Shown: positions 12,397 through 21,131, counted from the stretch's first letter. The stretch is 64,000 nt of DNA from Frigidibacter albus (GCF_009908165.1 NZ_JAAAUC010000003.1:310001-374000); one strand, 5' to 3'. The notes: a model not told the origin generated them from the letters alone. Numbers and translations: made by a program.

Positions 12397-13521
12397 TCAG
12401 GCCCCCGGCAGGGGCGGCGGCACCTCGGCGAACACCGGCGCCAGCGCGGCGACCTCGCCCGCAGGCTCCCATCCGGCCATGCCCGAGGACCAGACCAGCG
12501 TCGCGCGGGTCAGCGCGCCCGAGGCGGCCATGCCGCGCAGCGCGTCCATCCCGAACGGGCCCTTGCTGGCGCCGTCCTCCACCACATGGAACTGCGCCCC
12601 GCCCGGCACCGGGGGCGGCACCGCGCCTTGCGCGGCCTGCGCGCCCGCACCCTGCGGCGCAGCCCCCCAAGGGCCGGCCGCCGCCATCTGGCTGCCCATC
12701 GCCATGCCAAGCCCGGCGCCGATCCCGGCGCCCATGCCGGAATTCTCCGTCGTGGCCGCCGCCCCCATCGCCTCCGCCGCCGAGAATTGCGCATAGCGGC
12801 TAAGGTCGCCGACGATCCCCATCGAGGTGCGCTTGTCCAGCGCCTGCTCCACCGCCTCGGGCAGCGAGATGTTCTCGACATAGAGCTCGGGGATCGACAG
12901 GCCATAGCCCGCGATCGTCGGCGAAATCGCGGCGGTGACGATGCGCGAGAAGTCGGCGGTGTTGCCGGCCATGTCCAGCACCGGGATGCCGCTGGTGGTA
13001 ACCACGCGGGAAAACTCCTGCACGATCACGTTGCGGATATGCTCGCTGACCTCGTCCGCGGTGAACTCGCCATCGGTGCCGACGATCTCCTTCAGGAACA
13101 GCCCAGGATCGGTGACGCGCATCGAATAGCTGCCAAAGGCCCGCAGCCGCAGCGGCCCGAACTCGGGGTCGCGCGCCATCACCGGGTTCTTGGTGCCCCA
13201 TTTCAGCCCGTTGAAGCGCACGGTCGAGACGAAATAGATCTCGGACTTGAACGGCGACTGGAAGGCATGGTCCCAGTGCTGGAGCGTGGTCATCACCGGC
13301 ATGTTGTTGGTTTCAAGCTGATACAGCCCCGGCCCGAACACATCGGCCAGCTGCCCCTCATGCACGAAGACCGCCGCCTGCCCCTCGCGCACCGTCAGCT
13401 TGGCGCCATACTTGATCGCATGGCCCTCGCGTTCGAACCGCCAGACCATCGTGTCGCGGGTGTCATCCGTCCAGTGGATGACGTCGATGAACTCGCCCAT
13501 CAGAAAATCGAAAATGCTCAT
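12397..13521 (-). CDS. SPFH-domain protein with GYF_2 tail (YdjI / virion-core-like)
   Basis: A 374-residue protein. Residues about 20-245 form an SPFH/prohibitin-like domain of the 'virion core protein' type (IHWTDDTRDTMVWRFERE, LKEIVGTDGEF, EHIRNVIVQEF). A Gly/Ala/Met-rich linker (250-300) and a C-terminal GYF_2 domain follow (FHVVEDGASKGPFGMDALR, GMAGWEPAGEV). The family organises membranes and in Bacillus (YdjI) works with a zinc-ribbon protein and PspA. A GGAGGAA ribosome site precedes the ATG. Neighbours on both sides are in the same operon. Confidence 0.85.
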   Translation of the reverse strand: MSIFDFLMGEFIDVIHWTDDTRDTMVWRFEREGHAIKYGAKLTVREGQAAVFVHEGQLADVFGPGLYQLETNNMPVMTTLQHWDHAFQSPFKSEIYFVSTVRFNGLKWGTKNPVMARDPEFGPLRLRAFGSYSMRVTDPGLFLKEIVGTDGEFTADEVSEHIRNVIVQEFSRVVTTSGIPVLDMAGNTADFSRIVTAAISPTIAGYGLSIPELYVENISLPEAVEQALDKRTSMGIVGDLSRYAQFSAAEAMGAAATTENSGMGAGIGAGLGMAMGSQMAAAGPWGAAPQGAGAQAAQGAVPPPVPGGAQFHVVEDGASKGPFGMDALRGMAASGALTRATLVWSSGMAGWEPAGEVAALAPVFAEVPPPLPGA

Positions 13522-13545
13522 GCCTGTTCCTCCACAAGGACCGGG

Positions 13546-14511
13546 TCAGCTTTCGCCGCCGATCAGTTCATAGGCCATCGTCTCCACGATCGGCCGCGCC
13601 TGTTCGGGGGTCATCCCCGGGCGCAGCCGCTTGTCGTAGAGCATCTTCAGCAGCAATTCGTCATGCCGGGTCAGCAGCGCGAATTCCTCGTCGTCGTTGA
13701 AGATCGACGGCCGCGCGGCGGGGCTGTCATTGGCCAGCCCCAGCCCCTGCGCCACCTCTTCGTGGATGCATGACAGTCGCATCCTGTCGGGATGTTCGGC
13801 CCGGATCACCGCCACCGCGCGGGTATAGGTGCTGCTCTGGCCCTGCGAGAAGGCAAAGACCACGCAGAAGGTCGAGGCCGGCAGATCAAGGATGGTGGCG
13901 ACGGACACCGGGTCGATCCCCGGCACCAGCTGCGCCAGCCGCGCGCCATAGCCGCGGCGTTCATCCTCGTTCAGGATCAGCACATGGTAATTGGCGCTGG
14001 CGCTGTCGGCCATCCGGATCGGGTGGCCGCTGGCGCGCGACAGCTGCGCGGCATAGGCCCGCAAGGATGCGCGGTCGGTGGCGCGCTGCGCTTCGGGCAC
14101 GGCCGCCCCGAATTCCACCGCCATCCGCACCGGCTGGTCCCAGCGGCGCAGCCGGCTGGGGGTGGTCTGCGCGACGAAGGCGCCGTTGCGCAGGACGTAT
14201 TCGTCGTAAAGCGCGATGCGGATGAAGTTCTCGGCCAGCTGCCGGTCGTTGAACGGCGTATCCGGCCCGCCGCCATCGGTGCGCATCAACCCGCGCGACA
14301 GCAGCGTCGCTTCCACCCGCGACAGCCGCGCCCGCATTGCCATACTGGCGGGCGAAGGCGCCACGGCCGCCGGGACCGCCGCGCGTTCATGCCGCGCGGG
14401 CGGCACCGGCGCCGAGACCGGCGCCGCGGTTTCGCAGGCCGTCAGCAGCCCTGCCATCAGCAGGGCCGCTGCCACATGCAGCCTTGGGCGCTGGCGAAAC
14501 CGGCGTGCCAT
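13546..14511 (-). CDS. DUF2927 lipoprotein
   Basis: A 321-residue lipoprotein: the signal peptide ends in a lipobox (LLTAC, Cys at about residue 26), followed by a Pro/Ala-rich linker and then a DUF2927 domain from about residue 80 to the end. A SCIHEEVAQGLGLANDS segment (about residue 230) resembles the HExxH-like helix of zinc-dependent proteases, with HEE-(x)5-7-Gly spacing, so a peptidase-like fold is possible but unproven. It begins three bases after telA and precedes the SPFH gene by 24 bases. Confidence 0.85.
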   Translation of the reverse strand: MARRFRQRPRLHVAAALLMAGLLTACETAAPVSAPVPPARHERAAVPAAVAPSPASMAMRARLSRVEATLLSRGLMRTDGGGPDTPFNDRQLAENFIRIALYDEYVLRNGAFVAQTTPSRLRRWDQPVRMAVEFGAAVPEAQRATDRASLRAYAAQLSRASGHPIRMADSASANYHVLILNEDERRGYGARLAQLVPGIDPVSVATILDLPASTFCVVFAFSQGQSSTYTRAVAVIRAEHPDRMRLSCIHEEVAQGLGLANDSPAARPSIFNDDEEFALLTRHDELLLKMLYDKRLRPGMTPEQARPIVETMAYELIGGES

Positions 14512-14514
14512 CGT

Positions 14515-15699
14515 TCAGACAGAGGTGCCGATATTGGCGCCGGTGCCGGTCTTGCGCGCACTGGCCGAGGCGAGGGTGTCGCGCAGTTCCGCCTCCATCT
14601 TCTGCAGCTCGGTCTCGGCGGTGGCGCGGCGGGCCTTGCCCTCGTCGGCAATGCGCAGGCTGTCCTCGATGGTGGCGATCAGCTCGGCATTGGCGATCTT
14701 CACCGCCTCGATGTCGAACACGCCCCGCTCCATTTCCGTCCGCACGGCGGCATTGGCGGTGCGCAGGTTCTTGGCATTCGCCGTCAGCAGCTCATTGGTC
14801 AGGTCATTGGCCTCGCGCACAGCGGCCGCGGCTTCGGTCGACCGCTGGATCGTCACCGCCTGCGCCAGCTGGGTTTCCCACAGCGGCACGGTGTTGACCA
14901 AGGTGGAGTTGATCTTGGTCACGAGGCTCTTGTCGTTTTCCTGCACCAGCCGGATCGAGGGCAGGGACTGCATCGTCACCTGCCGCGTCAGCTTCAGGTC
15001 ATGCACCCGGCGTTCCAGATCGTCGCGCACCGCGCGCAGGTCGCGCAATTCCTGCGCCGCCATCACCTGCTCGGCCTCGGGCGCGGCGGCGACCTCGGCT
15101 TCCTTGGCCGGGATCAGCGTCCCGTCGATCTCGCGCAGCTTCTCCTCGCCCGCGGCGATGTAGATCGCCAGCTGGTCATAGAAGGCGAGGGTCTTTTCAT
15201 AGAGCATGTCCAGAGACTTGATGTCCTTCAGCAGCTTGTGCTCATGCCCCAGCAGCGTGTCGGTGATCTTGTCGATCTGGCCCTGCACATCCTCGAACCG
15301 GGCCACGAACTTGGCAAAGGGCGCGCCGCGGCCCAGCAGTTTTTCCCACCAGCTGGGTTTGCGGCGCACGTCGAGCTCGGACACCGAGAAACCACGGATG
15401 GTGCTGACGATATCGCGCAGGCTGTCGCCCGCCGGGCCCACATCCTTGTTCTTCACATCGGCGAGCATCGCCTGGCTGATCTGCTGCAGCTCCGCCTGCG
15501 CGGCCGATCCGAAGTTGACGATGGAGCCGCTATCGGACAGGTCGATTTCGCCCATCGCCCTGCGGATATTGCGGGCTATCGGCCGCGGCGCCTCGGCCAG
15601 CGGCACGATGGCGGTGCCCGGCTCGGGCAGGATGGTAGCGGTCAGCGCCTCGACCTCGGCAAGGTCGGCGGCGGCTTGCTGGCGGGTGGTGTCGGTCAT
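14515..15699 (-). CDS. Toxic-anion-resistance (TelA) family protein
   Basis: A 394-residue, largely helical soluble protein of the TelA/KlaA family (PF05816), recognisable by long helices with the conserved regions SGSIVNFGSAAQAELQQIS and NALE-like coiled segments, and VPLWETQLAQAVTIQRS near residue 290. The family was first linked to tellurite resistance in plasmids; its mechanism is unresolved and later work ties it to cell-envelope stress. Start taken at MTDTTRQQ with an AGAGGG upstream. It follows the XpaC gene by 61 bases; the telA-xpaC pair recurs in many bacteria. Confidence 0.88.
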   Translation of the reverse strand: MTDTTRQQAAADLAEVEALTATILPEPGTAIVPLAEAPRPIARNIRRAMGEIDLSDSGSIVNFGSAAQAELQQISQAMLADVKNKDVGPAGDSLRDIVSTIRGFSVSELDVRRKPSWWEKLLGRGAPFAKFVARFEDVQGQIDKITDTLLGHEHKLLKDIKSLDMLYEKTLAFYDQLAIYIAAGEEKLREIDGTLIPAKEAEVAAAPEAEQVMAAQELRDLRAVRDDLERRVHDLKLTRQVTMQSLPSIRLVQENDKSLVTKINSTLVNTVPLWETQLAQAVTIQRSTEAAAAVREANDLTNELLTANAKNLRTANAAVRTEMERGVFDIEAVKIANAELIATIEDSLRIADEGKARRATAETELQKMEAELRDTLASASARKTGTGANIGTSV

Positions 15700-15760
15700 G
15701 CGGATCGTCCCTCTTGCGCAGCGCCGGTCACGGGCGCCCATTCCTCGTCACTAGTCCTCG

Positions 15761-16672
15761 TTACTTGTCGTCGCGCAGCAGCCCCTCGCGGGCCAGCCTC
15801 TCGCGCAGCACGTCGATCTCGACCGTCAGGTCGCTGCGGTCATCCAGCAGCAGCGTCTGGCTGCGGGCGGCGAAATTCGCCTCCAGATCATCCAGGAACG
15901 CCTCATACTGCACGCGTGCGTCAGTATCACGGCTGCGCAGCCACAGATCGGTGAACTTCACCGTCGCATTGCGCGCGCCCTCCAGATAGACGCCCAGCCA
16001 GCGCCGCGCCGCCGTCAGGTCGCGCGGATCGTTCTCGACCCTTGCGAACATCTCGCGCACCGTGGCTTCAAAGCGGGCCACGCGGGAAATCAGTGCCCGC
16101 TCGCCGGTGCGCCCGATCGCCTCGCGCATCGCGGTCAGATGCCGCTCGCCCTCATCCAGCACCCGCGCCACCCGGCCGGACTGGAAGGCATCGACGCCCG
16201 CCGCCAGCTTGTCGCGCAGGGGATCGGCGCCGAAGGCCAGCACATGCAGCGCCGCGGCCACCACGCCAAAGATCGCCGGGGCCAGCACCGCGCCCGCATC
16301 GGCCGGCGCGCCGGGGGCAAGCGTGGCCAGCGCGACGCCGGTGCCGGTCAGGACCGCGCCGAACAGCTTGCGCGGGATTGCCGGCCGCCTTGCGGTGGTG
16401 CGCGCATCGAACGCCGCCTGCGCGCGCACCCCTTCCGAGGTCAGCCAGGCGCCGCCCCACAGCATCGCCAGCGCCGACAGATCGGTCGCAAGCCCCAGCG
16501 CGCCGCCGGAAAACGCCGTGAACAGCAAGGGGACGGGGGCCAGGAACAGCAGGTTGCGCCGCGCCCGCATCGGGTCGGGCCCGCGCGCCCGGCGCAGTTC
16601 GTCCGTGTCCGGCTCGGCCCGCGGCCGGGCATCGCCACCCGGCGAGTAGCGTCCGCCAAAGCGCTGCGCCAT
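15761..16672 (-). CDS. XpaC-like 5-bromo-4-chloroindolyl phosphate hydrolysis family protein
   Basis: A 303-residue protein with a basic, Arg-rich N-terminus, several hydrophobic segments between about residues 35 and 160, and a helical cytosolic C-terminal half (ARFEATVREMF...DLEANFAARSQTLL). This layout matches the XpaC family, a usual partner of TelA whose named phosphatase activity is not established. Its ATG shares one base with the stop of the small membrane protein upstream, so the two are translationally coupled. Confidence 0.8.
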   Translation of the reverse strand: MAQRFGGRYSPGGDARPRAEPDTDELRRARGPDPMRARRNLLFLAPVPLLFTAFSGGALGLATDLSALAMLWGGAWLTSEGVRAQAAFDARTTARRPAIPRKLFGAVLTGTGVALATLAPGAPADAGAVLAPAIFGVVAAALHVLAFGADPLRDKLAAGVDAFQSGRVARVLDEGERHLTAMREAIGRTGERALISRVARFEATVREMFARVENDPRDLTAARRWLGVYLEGARNATVKFTDLWLRSRDTDARVQYEAFLDDLEANFAARSQTLLLDDRSDLTVEIDVLRERLAREGLLRDDK

Positions 16673-16887
16673 CAGAGCCCCTCCAGCCAACCCGCCGAGG
16701 TGCCGGCAATCAGCACGAACAGCCCCGCATAGGCCAGCTTCGGCACCGTGCCGCTGCCCTGCACCGCTCCGGGCGCCGCGGGCTCACGGCTCCGCGCCAG
16801 CCCGGCCGCGAAACGCCCGACCCAAAGCACTGCCGCCACCAGCACGGCAGCAAGCACGACGATAAGCACAAGTCTCTGCATCGGCAC
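16672..16887 (-). CDS. Small two-helix membrane protein heading the TelA/XpaC operon
   Basis: A 71-residue protein with one hydrophobic helix at residues 4-28 (QRLVLIVVLAAVLVAAVLW) and another at the C-terminus (YAGLFVLIAG). It resembles no named family. Its stop overlaps the XpaC start (TGATG), which is strong evidence that it is a real gene. Start is either Met1 or Met3. Presumably a membrane partner of the XpaC/TelA/SPFH set. Confidence 0.7.
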   Translation of the reverse strand: MPMQRLVLIVVLAAVLVAAVLWVGRFAAGLARSREPAAPGAVQGSGTVPKLAYAGLFVLIAGTSAGWLEGL

Positions 16888-17038
16888 CCCGATCCGGCCA
16901 GCATTTCCTGGCGCTTTCGCTCACGCGGCGAAGGCTTCCGCGCGCATCATATGAGATGCCCGGCGCGGGGGCCAGCACCAAGGCAAACGGCCGGAGCGTT
17001 CCCGCCCGGCCGTTGCTGCAGTGCCTGTGAGGGTTGGT

Positions 17039-18913
17039 TCACCGAGGCCCGCGCGGCCCCTTCGGCGCGCCGCCCTGGCCGCCAGCCCGAGGCTTGCCGC
17101 CGAACCCGCCGGGCTTCCCGCCCGGCTTGCCACCGAACCCACCCGGCTTGCCCGCAAAGCTGCGCGGCTTGTCGCCATACGCCCGCGGCTTGTCGCCGTC
17201 CGCGCGGGGCTTGCCAGCATAGGCCGGCTTGTCGCCGTAGGTCCGTGGCTTGTCGCCATCGGCACGAGGCTTGCCTGCATAGGCCGGCTTATCGCCATAG
17301 GTCCGCGGCTTGTCACCATCGGCGCGGGGCTTGCCAGCATAGGCAGGCTTGTCGCCGTAGGCCCGCGGCTTGTCACCATCGGCGCGGGGCTTGCCAGCAT
17401 AGGCAGGCTTGTCGCCGTAGGCCCGCGGCTTGTCGCCATCGGCGCGGGGCTTGCCAGCATAGGCAGGCTTGTCGCCATAGGTCCGCGGCTTGTCGCCGTC
17501 AGCGCGCGGCTTGCCCGCGTAGGCAGGCTTGTCGCCATAGGTGCGACGCTCACCGCCCGCACCTTCAGAACGGGGCTTGCCAGCGTAAGCCGGCTTGTCA
17601 CCGTCGGTGCGAGGCTTCCCGCCATAGGCAGGCTTATCGCCATACGTGCGCGGCTTGTCACCCTCGGCCCGCGGTTTGCCCGCATAGGCCGGTTTGTCGC
17701 CATAGCTCCGGCGCTCACCACCGGCACCCTCGGCCCGCGGTTTCGCGCCATAGGCAGGCTTGTCACCGTATGTCCGCGGCTTGTCGCCATAGGCCGGCTT
17801 GTCGCCATAGCTCCGCGGCTTGTCGCCCTCAGCCCGTGGCTTGGCGCCATAAGCAGGCTTGGCGCCATAAGCAGGCTTGTCGCCGAAGCTGCGGCGCTCG
17901 CCGCCGGCCTCGGCCCGCGGCTTCGCCCCATAGGCCGGCTTTGCGCCATAGGCCGGTTTGTCGCCAAAGCTCCGGCGCTCGCCGCCCTCGGCCCCGTCAC
18001 GCGCCCCGTCACGCGCCCCGGCAAAGCGCGGCTTGTCGCCATAGCGCCGCTCGCCGCCACCCTCGCGGCTGACGCGGGCCGGGCGGGCGCCGCCGCCGGT
18101 GCGCGCACCCCCACGGGCCTCGTTGCGGGCGGCCTGTTTGGCCTCCTCGCGCTCCTCCGCGCCGGGCAGCAGCGGGCCCAGCTGGTCGCGCATCACCTTG
18201 GCCTTCACCTCGGTCACGTCGCCGGGGTTCATGTCGTTCAGCCGGAACGGGCCATAGCTGACGCGGATCAGCCGGTTCACCGTCAGCCCCACCACCGTCA
18301 TCGCCCGCCGGATCTCGCGGTTCTTGCCCTCGCGGATGCCGACGGTCAGCCAGGCATTGGCGCCCTGCTGGCGGTCCAGCTCCACTTCCATCGGCAGGAA
18401 TTCGTCGCCCTCGATGGTCAGCCCCCGGCGCAGCGGATCGAAGGTGGCGTTGTTCGGCTGGCCATTCACCCGCACGCGGTACTTGCGCAGCCAGCCGGTC
18501 TCCGGCAGCTCCAGCGCGCGTTTCAGGTCGCCGTCGTTGGTCAGCAGCAGCAGCCCCTCGGAATTGAGGTCGAGCCGCCCGACGCTCATCACCCGCGGCA
18601 TCCCCTCGGGCATGGTGTCGAACACGGTCTGGCGGCCCTTCTCGTCCTTCTCGGTCGTCACGAGGCCGAGCGGCTTGTAATAGAGCCACAGCCGCGTCGG
18701 CTGCTTCTCGTCGATGGGCTTGTTGTCCAGCGTGACCCGGTCATTCGGGCCGACATCCAGCGCCGGGCTGTCGATGATCTTGCCGTTCACCGCCACGCGG
18801 CCGGCGACGATCATCTTCTCCGCATCACGGCGCGAGGCGATGCCGACGCGCGCCATCAGCTTGGCGATGCGCTCGCCATTCGAGCCTTCGGGTTTTCCGG
18901 TGTCGGACGTCAT
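17039..18913 (-). CDS. rluB: 23S rRNA pseudouridine synthase (RluB/RsuA family) with long repeat tail
   Basis: A 624-residue protein. Residues 10-70 are an S4 RNA-binding domain (ERIAKLMARVGIASRRDAE); residues 70-255 are the RsuA/RluB/E/F catalytic domain with the active Asp in SVGRLDLNSEGLLLLTNDG and the EGKNREIRR motif. From about residue 265 the rest is a low-complexity, Lys/Gly/Pro-rich, probably disordered tail made of GDKPxxYGDKPAYAGKPRAD-type repeats, ending Gly/Arg-rich. The family modifies one uridine of 23S rRNA near position 2605 (E. coli numbering). Start chosen at MTSDTGK with an AGGAG. Bacterial homologues usually have 250-350 residues, so the tail roughly doubles the protein. 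Confidence 0.92.
   Translation of the reverse strand: MTSDTGKPEGSNGERIAKLMARVGIASRRDAEKMIVAGRVAVNGKIIDSPALDVGPNDRVTLDNKPIDEKQPTRLWLYYKPLGLVTTEKDEKGRQTVFDTMPEGMPRVMSVGRLDLNSEGLLLLTNDGDLKRALELPETGWLRKYRVRVNGQPNNATFDPLRRGLTIEGDEFLPMEVELDRQQGANAWLTVGIREGKNREIRRAMTVVGLTVNRLIRVSYGPFRLNDMNPGDVTEVKAKVMRDQLGPLLPGAEEREEAKQAARNEARGGARTGGGARPARVSREGGGERRYGDKPRFAGARDGARDGAEGGERRSFGDKPAYGAKPAYGAKPRAEAGGERRSFGDKPAYGAKPAYGAKPRAEGDKPRSYGDKPAYGDKPRTYGDKPAYGAKPRAEGAGGERRSYGDKPAYAGKPRAEGDKPRTYGDKPAYGGKPRTDGDKPAYAGKPRSEGAGGERRTYGDKPAYAGKPRADGDKPRTYGDKPAYAGKPRADGDKPRAYGDKPAYAGKPRADGDKPRAYGDKPAYAGKPRADGDKPRTYGDKPAYAGKPRADGDKPRTYGDKPAYAGKPRADGDKPRAYGDKPRSFAGKPGGFGGKPGGKPGGFGGKPRAGGQGGAPKGPRGPR
17161..17520. repeat. 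60-bp tandem repeat inside the pseudouridine synthase gene
   Basis: Six consecutive 60-base units, each coding for 20 residues of the tail. Units 17341-17400 and 17401-17460 differ at a single base. Degenerate units continue to about 18000. The repeat explains the very long open frames seen on the opposite strand here. Confidence 0.95.
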
Positions 18914-19039
18914 GGGTCTCTCCTTGAGAATGCGGCGACATCGCGTCGCTGAAGCAAAGTGCAAGCGGCCCCTCTACAGCAACTGCGGCGTCAAGAAAAG
19001 CATCTTGCGCGGGGGAAGGGGCCGGGGCATCAAGCAAGG

Positions 19040-19513
19040 ATGACCCCGTTCCGCAGCCATATGGACGCCGCCCTAGCCGAGGCCCGGGCCGCGGGCCAAC
19101 GCGGCGAGGTGCCCGTGGGCGCAGTCGTGGTCTCGCCCGAGGGCCGCATCGTCGCCGCCGCCGGCAACCGCACCCGCGAAACCTCGGATCCCACCGCCCA
19201 TGCCGAGATCCTCGCCCTGCGCGCCGCCTGCGCCGCCGCCGGATCGGAACGACTGCCGGGCCATGACCTTTACGTTACGCTGGAGCCCTGCCCGATGTGC
19301 GCCGCCGCCATCGGCTTCGCCCGCATCGCACGCCTCTATTACGGCGCCGCCGATCCCAAGTCCGGCGGCGTGGCGCAGGGCGCGCGCGTCTTCGCTCACC
19401 CGCAATGCCACCACGCGCCCGAGGTCTATGACAGTATCGGCGCGGCCGAGGCGGAACGGCTGCTGAAGGCGTTCTTCGCCGGCCGCAGGGGAGGGGGCGC
19501 TGCCCCCTCTTGA
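19040..19513 (+). CDS. tadA: tRNA-specific adenosine deaminase TadA
   Basis: A 157-residue enzyme that converts A34 of tRNA-Arg(ACG) to inosine. The zinc-deaminase signature is complete: HAE (residues about 54-56, catalytic Glu) and PCPMC (about 84-88). Start at MTPFRSHM with AAGGA just upstream; an earlier in-frame start has no family similarity. It is divergent from the pseudouridine synthase gene, making a small RNA-modification pair. Confidence 0.93.
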   Translation: MTPFRSHMDAALAEARAAGQRGEVPVGAVVVSPEGRIVAAAGNRTRETSDPTAHAEILALRAACAAAGSERLPGHDLYVTLEPCPMCAAAIGFARIARLYYGAADPKSGGVAQGARVFAHPQCHHAPEVYDSIGAAEAERLLKAFFAGRRGGGAAPS

Positions 19514-19528
19514 GCCTGCGGCTCAATT

Positions 19529-19604
19529 CACCCCCGGGATATTTCGGTCAGCAAGAAGATGCGGGCGTTTCATGCTTCTTGCTGGCCAAAGTATCCCGGG
19601 GGTG
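19529..19604. repeat. Long inverted repeat, Rhodobacterales-type intergenic hairpin
   Basis: Arms 19529-19558 and 19575-19604 match in 27 of 30 positions (the three differences still allow G-U pairs), with a 16-base loop. The right arm reads as a gapped CCAAAGTATCCCGGGGGTG element. It sits between the convergent tadA and UPF0173 genes, so it probably serves as a bidirectional terminator. A related half-element occurs at 36882-36921. Confidence 0.85.
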
Positions 19605-19621
19605 CGGGGGCTGGCCCCCGC
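19604..19621. terminator. GC hairpin adjoining the long inverted repeat
   Basis: GCGGGGGC at 19604-19611 faces GCCCCCGC at 19614-19621 with a minimal loop. It directly abuts the long repeat; the same pairing of elements occurs at 36901-36921. No clear T-run follows. Confidence 0.5.
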
Positions 19622-19653
19622 TGGCCCCCGCTTTTGCCCGGGTCAGCCGCGGC

Positions 19654-20352
19654 TTACAGCGTGATCGCCACCAGCACCTCGGGCTCGATCACATCGACCC
19701 CGGGCAGTGCCGCCGCCAGCGGCGCGGCCGATTGCGCCAGCAGCGGGAAGGTGCGGTAGTGGCAGGGGATCACCGTCTTGAAGTCGAAGAACGTCTTCGC
19801 CGCATAGGCCGCCCGGTGCATGTCCATCGTGTAATGCCCCCCGCAGGCCAGGATGCCGATATCGGGCGCGTGCAGGTCGTTGAACACCCCCATGTCGGCC
19901 ATGACGTCGGTATCGCCCGAGACATAGATCACATGGCCATCCCCCGCGATCATGTAGCCCGCCTCGGTGCCCGCATAGACCGGGCCCGCATCCGAGGACA
20001 CCGACGAGGAATGCGTGGCATGGACCATCGTCACCTTGGCCCCGGCCAGATCGACGGTGCCGCCCTTGTTGAAGTCGATGCCCTTGATCCCCTTCTGCGC
20101 CTTCAGCAGGCCCACGAGCTCGGGGATGCCGGCCACCGGAATGTCCAGCTCTGCCGCGATGGCGGCGGCATCCGCCGTGTGGTCGCCATGGCCATGCGTC
20201 AGCAGCACATGCGTCGCGCCGGCCACCGCCTCGGCGCGGCGTCCCTCGGGGAACATCGGGTTGCCGGTGAACCAGGGGTCCAGCAGCAGCACCGCCCCCT
20301 CGATCTGGATGCGAAAGCCGGAATGGCCGAGCCAGGTGATCTGCATTTGCAC
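19654..20352 (-). CDS. UPF0173 metal-dependent hydrolase
   Basis: A 232-residue metallo-beta-lactamase-fold protein of the UPF0173 (YtkL-like) family. Metal ligands are visible: THGHGDH near residue 52, a His in MVHATHSSS near residue 115, SGDTD near residue 146, and a His in IPCHY near residue 200. Substrate unknown. GGAG lies eight bases before the first ATG (MQMQI). Convergent with tadA across the hairpin repeat. Confidence 0.9.
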   Translation of the reverse strand: MQMQITWLGHSGFRIQIEGAVLLLDPWFTGNPMFPEGRRAEAVAGATHVLLTHGHGDHTADAAAIAAELDIPVAGIPELVGLLKAQKGIKGIDFNKGGTVDLAGAKVTMVHATHSSSVSSDAGPVYAGTEAGYMIAGDGHVIYVSGDTDVMADMGVFNDLHAPDIGILACGGHYTMDMHRAAYAAKTFFDFKTVIPCHYRTFPLLAQSAAPLAAALPGVDVIEPEVLVAITL

Positions 20353-20406
20353 TGCTCCGTGTTGCGCCTATCTGTGCCAAGGTAGGGGCGGGGCGGCAAA
20401 AGGGAA

Positions 20407-21090
20407 ATGGCAGGCATGGACTGGAACGAGGCGATCGACGCCTATTGCGAGCGGACGGGCCCCGAATACTGGTCCGAGCCGGTGAACGCTCTGACCAACC
20501 TCGCCTTCATCCTCGCGGCGGCGGTGATGTGGCGGCGCTGCCAGGGCCCCGGCATGGCGATGGGCCGGGCGATGTGCGCGGTGCTGGCGGTGATCGGCAT
20601 TGGCTCGTGGCTGTTCCACACCCATGCCACCGCCTGGGCCAGCACTGCCGATGTGCTGCCGATCCTGGCCTTCATCCTGCTCTATGTCTTTGCCGCCAGC
20701 CGCGATTTCCTCGGTCTCAAGCCCTGGCAGGCGGGCGTGGCAACGCTTGCCTTCATCCCTTACGCCGCCCTGACCGTCCCGCTGTGGCAACGTATCCCGG
20801 GCCTCGGCTCCTCGGCCGGCTATGCGCCGGTCCCGGTGCTGATCCTGCTCTTCGCCCTCCTCATGCGCCACCGCGATCCCGCCACCGCCCGCGGCCTTGC
20901 CCTCGGCGCTTGCATCCTCATCGTGTCGCTGACCTTCCGCACCATCGACGAGCCCCTCTGCGCCGCGATCCCGCTTGGCACGCATTTCCTGTGGCACATC
21001 CTCAACGGCCTCATGCTGGGCTGGATGATCGAGGTCTGGCGCCGCCACCGGCTACGTCGGATGCTTGCAGCGGGGGCCGCGCCCGCGTAA
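20407..21090 (+). CDS. Ceramidase-domain membrane protein
   Basis: A 227-residue protein with about seven membrane helices. The ceramidase/CREST signatures are present: an acidic N-terminal DAYCER...[18 protein letters not shown] with its His in helix 3, a D in ADVLPI, and the late HFLWHILNG histidines. This superfamily uses a zinc site for lipid amide hydrolysis or sensing; in bacteria the substrate is unknown, and sphingolipids need not be present. Start may be the fourth codon (20416). Confidence 0.82.
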   Translation: MAGMDWNEAIDAYCERTGPEYWSEPVNALTNLAFILAAAVMWRRCQGPGMAMGRAMCAVLAVIGIGSWLFHTHATAWASTADVLPILAFILLYVFAASRDFLGLKPWQAGVATLAFIPYAALTVPLWQRIPGLGSSAGYAPVPVLILLFALLMRHRDPATARGLALGACILIVSLTFRTIDEPLCAAIPLGTHFLWHILNGLMLGWMIEVWRRHRLRRMLAAGAAPA

Positions 21091-21131
21091 ACCCTGCGCG
21101 GTACAGCATCCGGCGCAAGGGAGACACCCCC

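Noticed and set aside
17161-17520. CRISPR-like array
   Set aside because: The repeats are contiguous with no spacers and keep the reading frame of a protein tail.
17021-18952. Long plus-strand frames with IGRLVAVGPRLV-type repeats
   Set aside because: Antisense reading of the 60-bp repeats of the pseudouridine synthase, which has clear S4 and catalytic motifs on the other strand.
20407-21090. Evidence for sphingolipid synthesis
   Set aside because: A ceramidase-like fold alone does not show it; no serine palmitoyltransferase is in the window.
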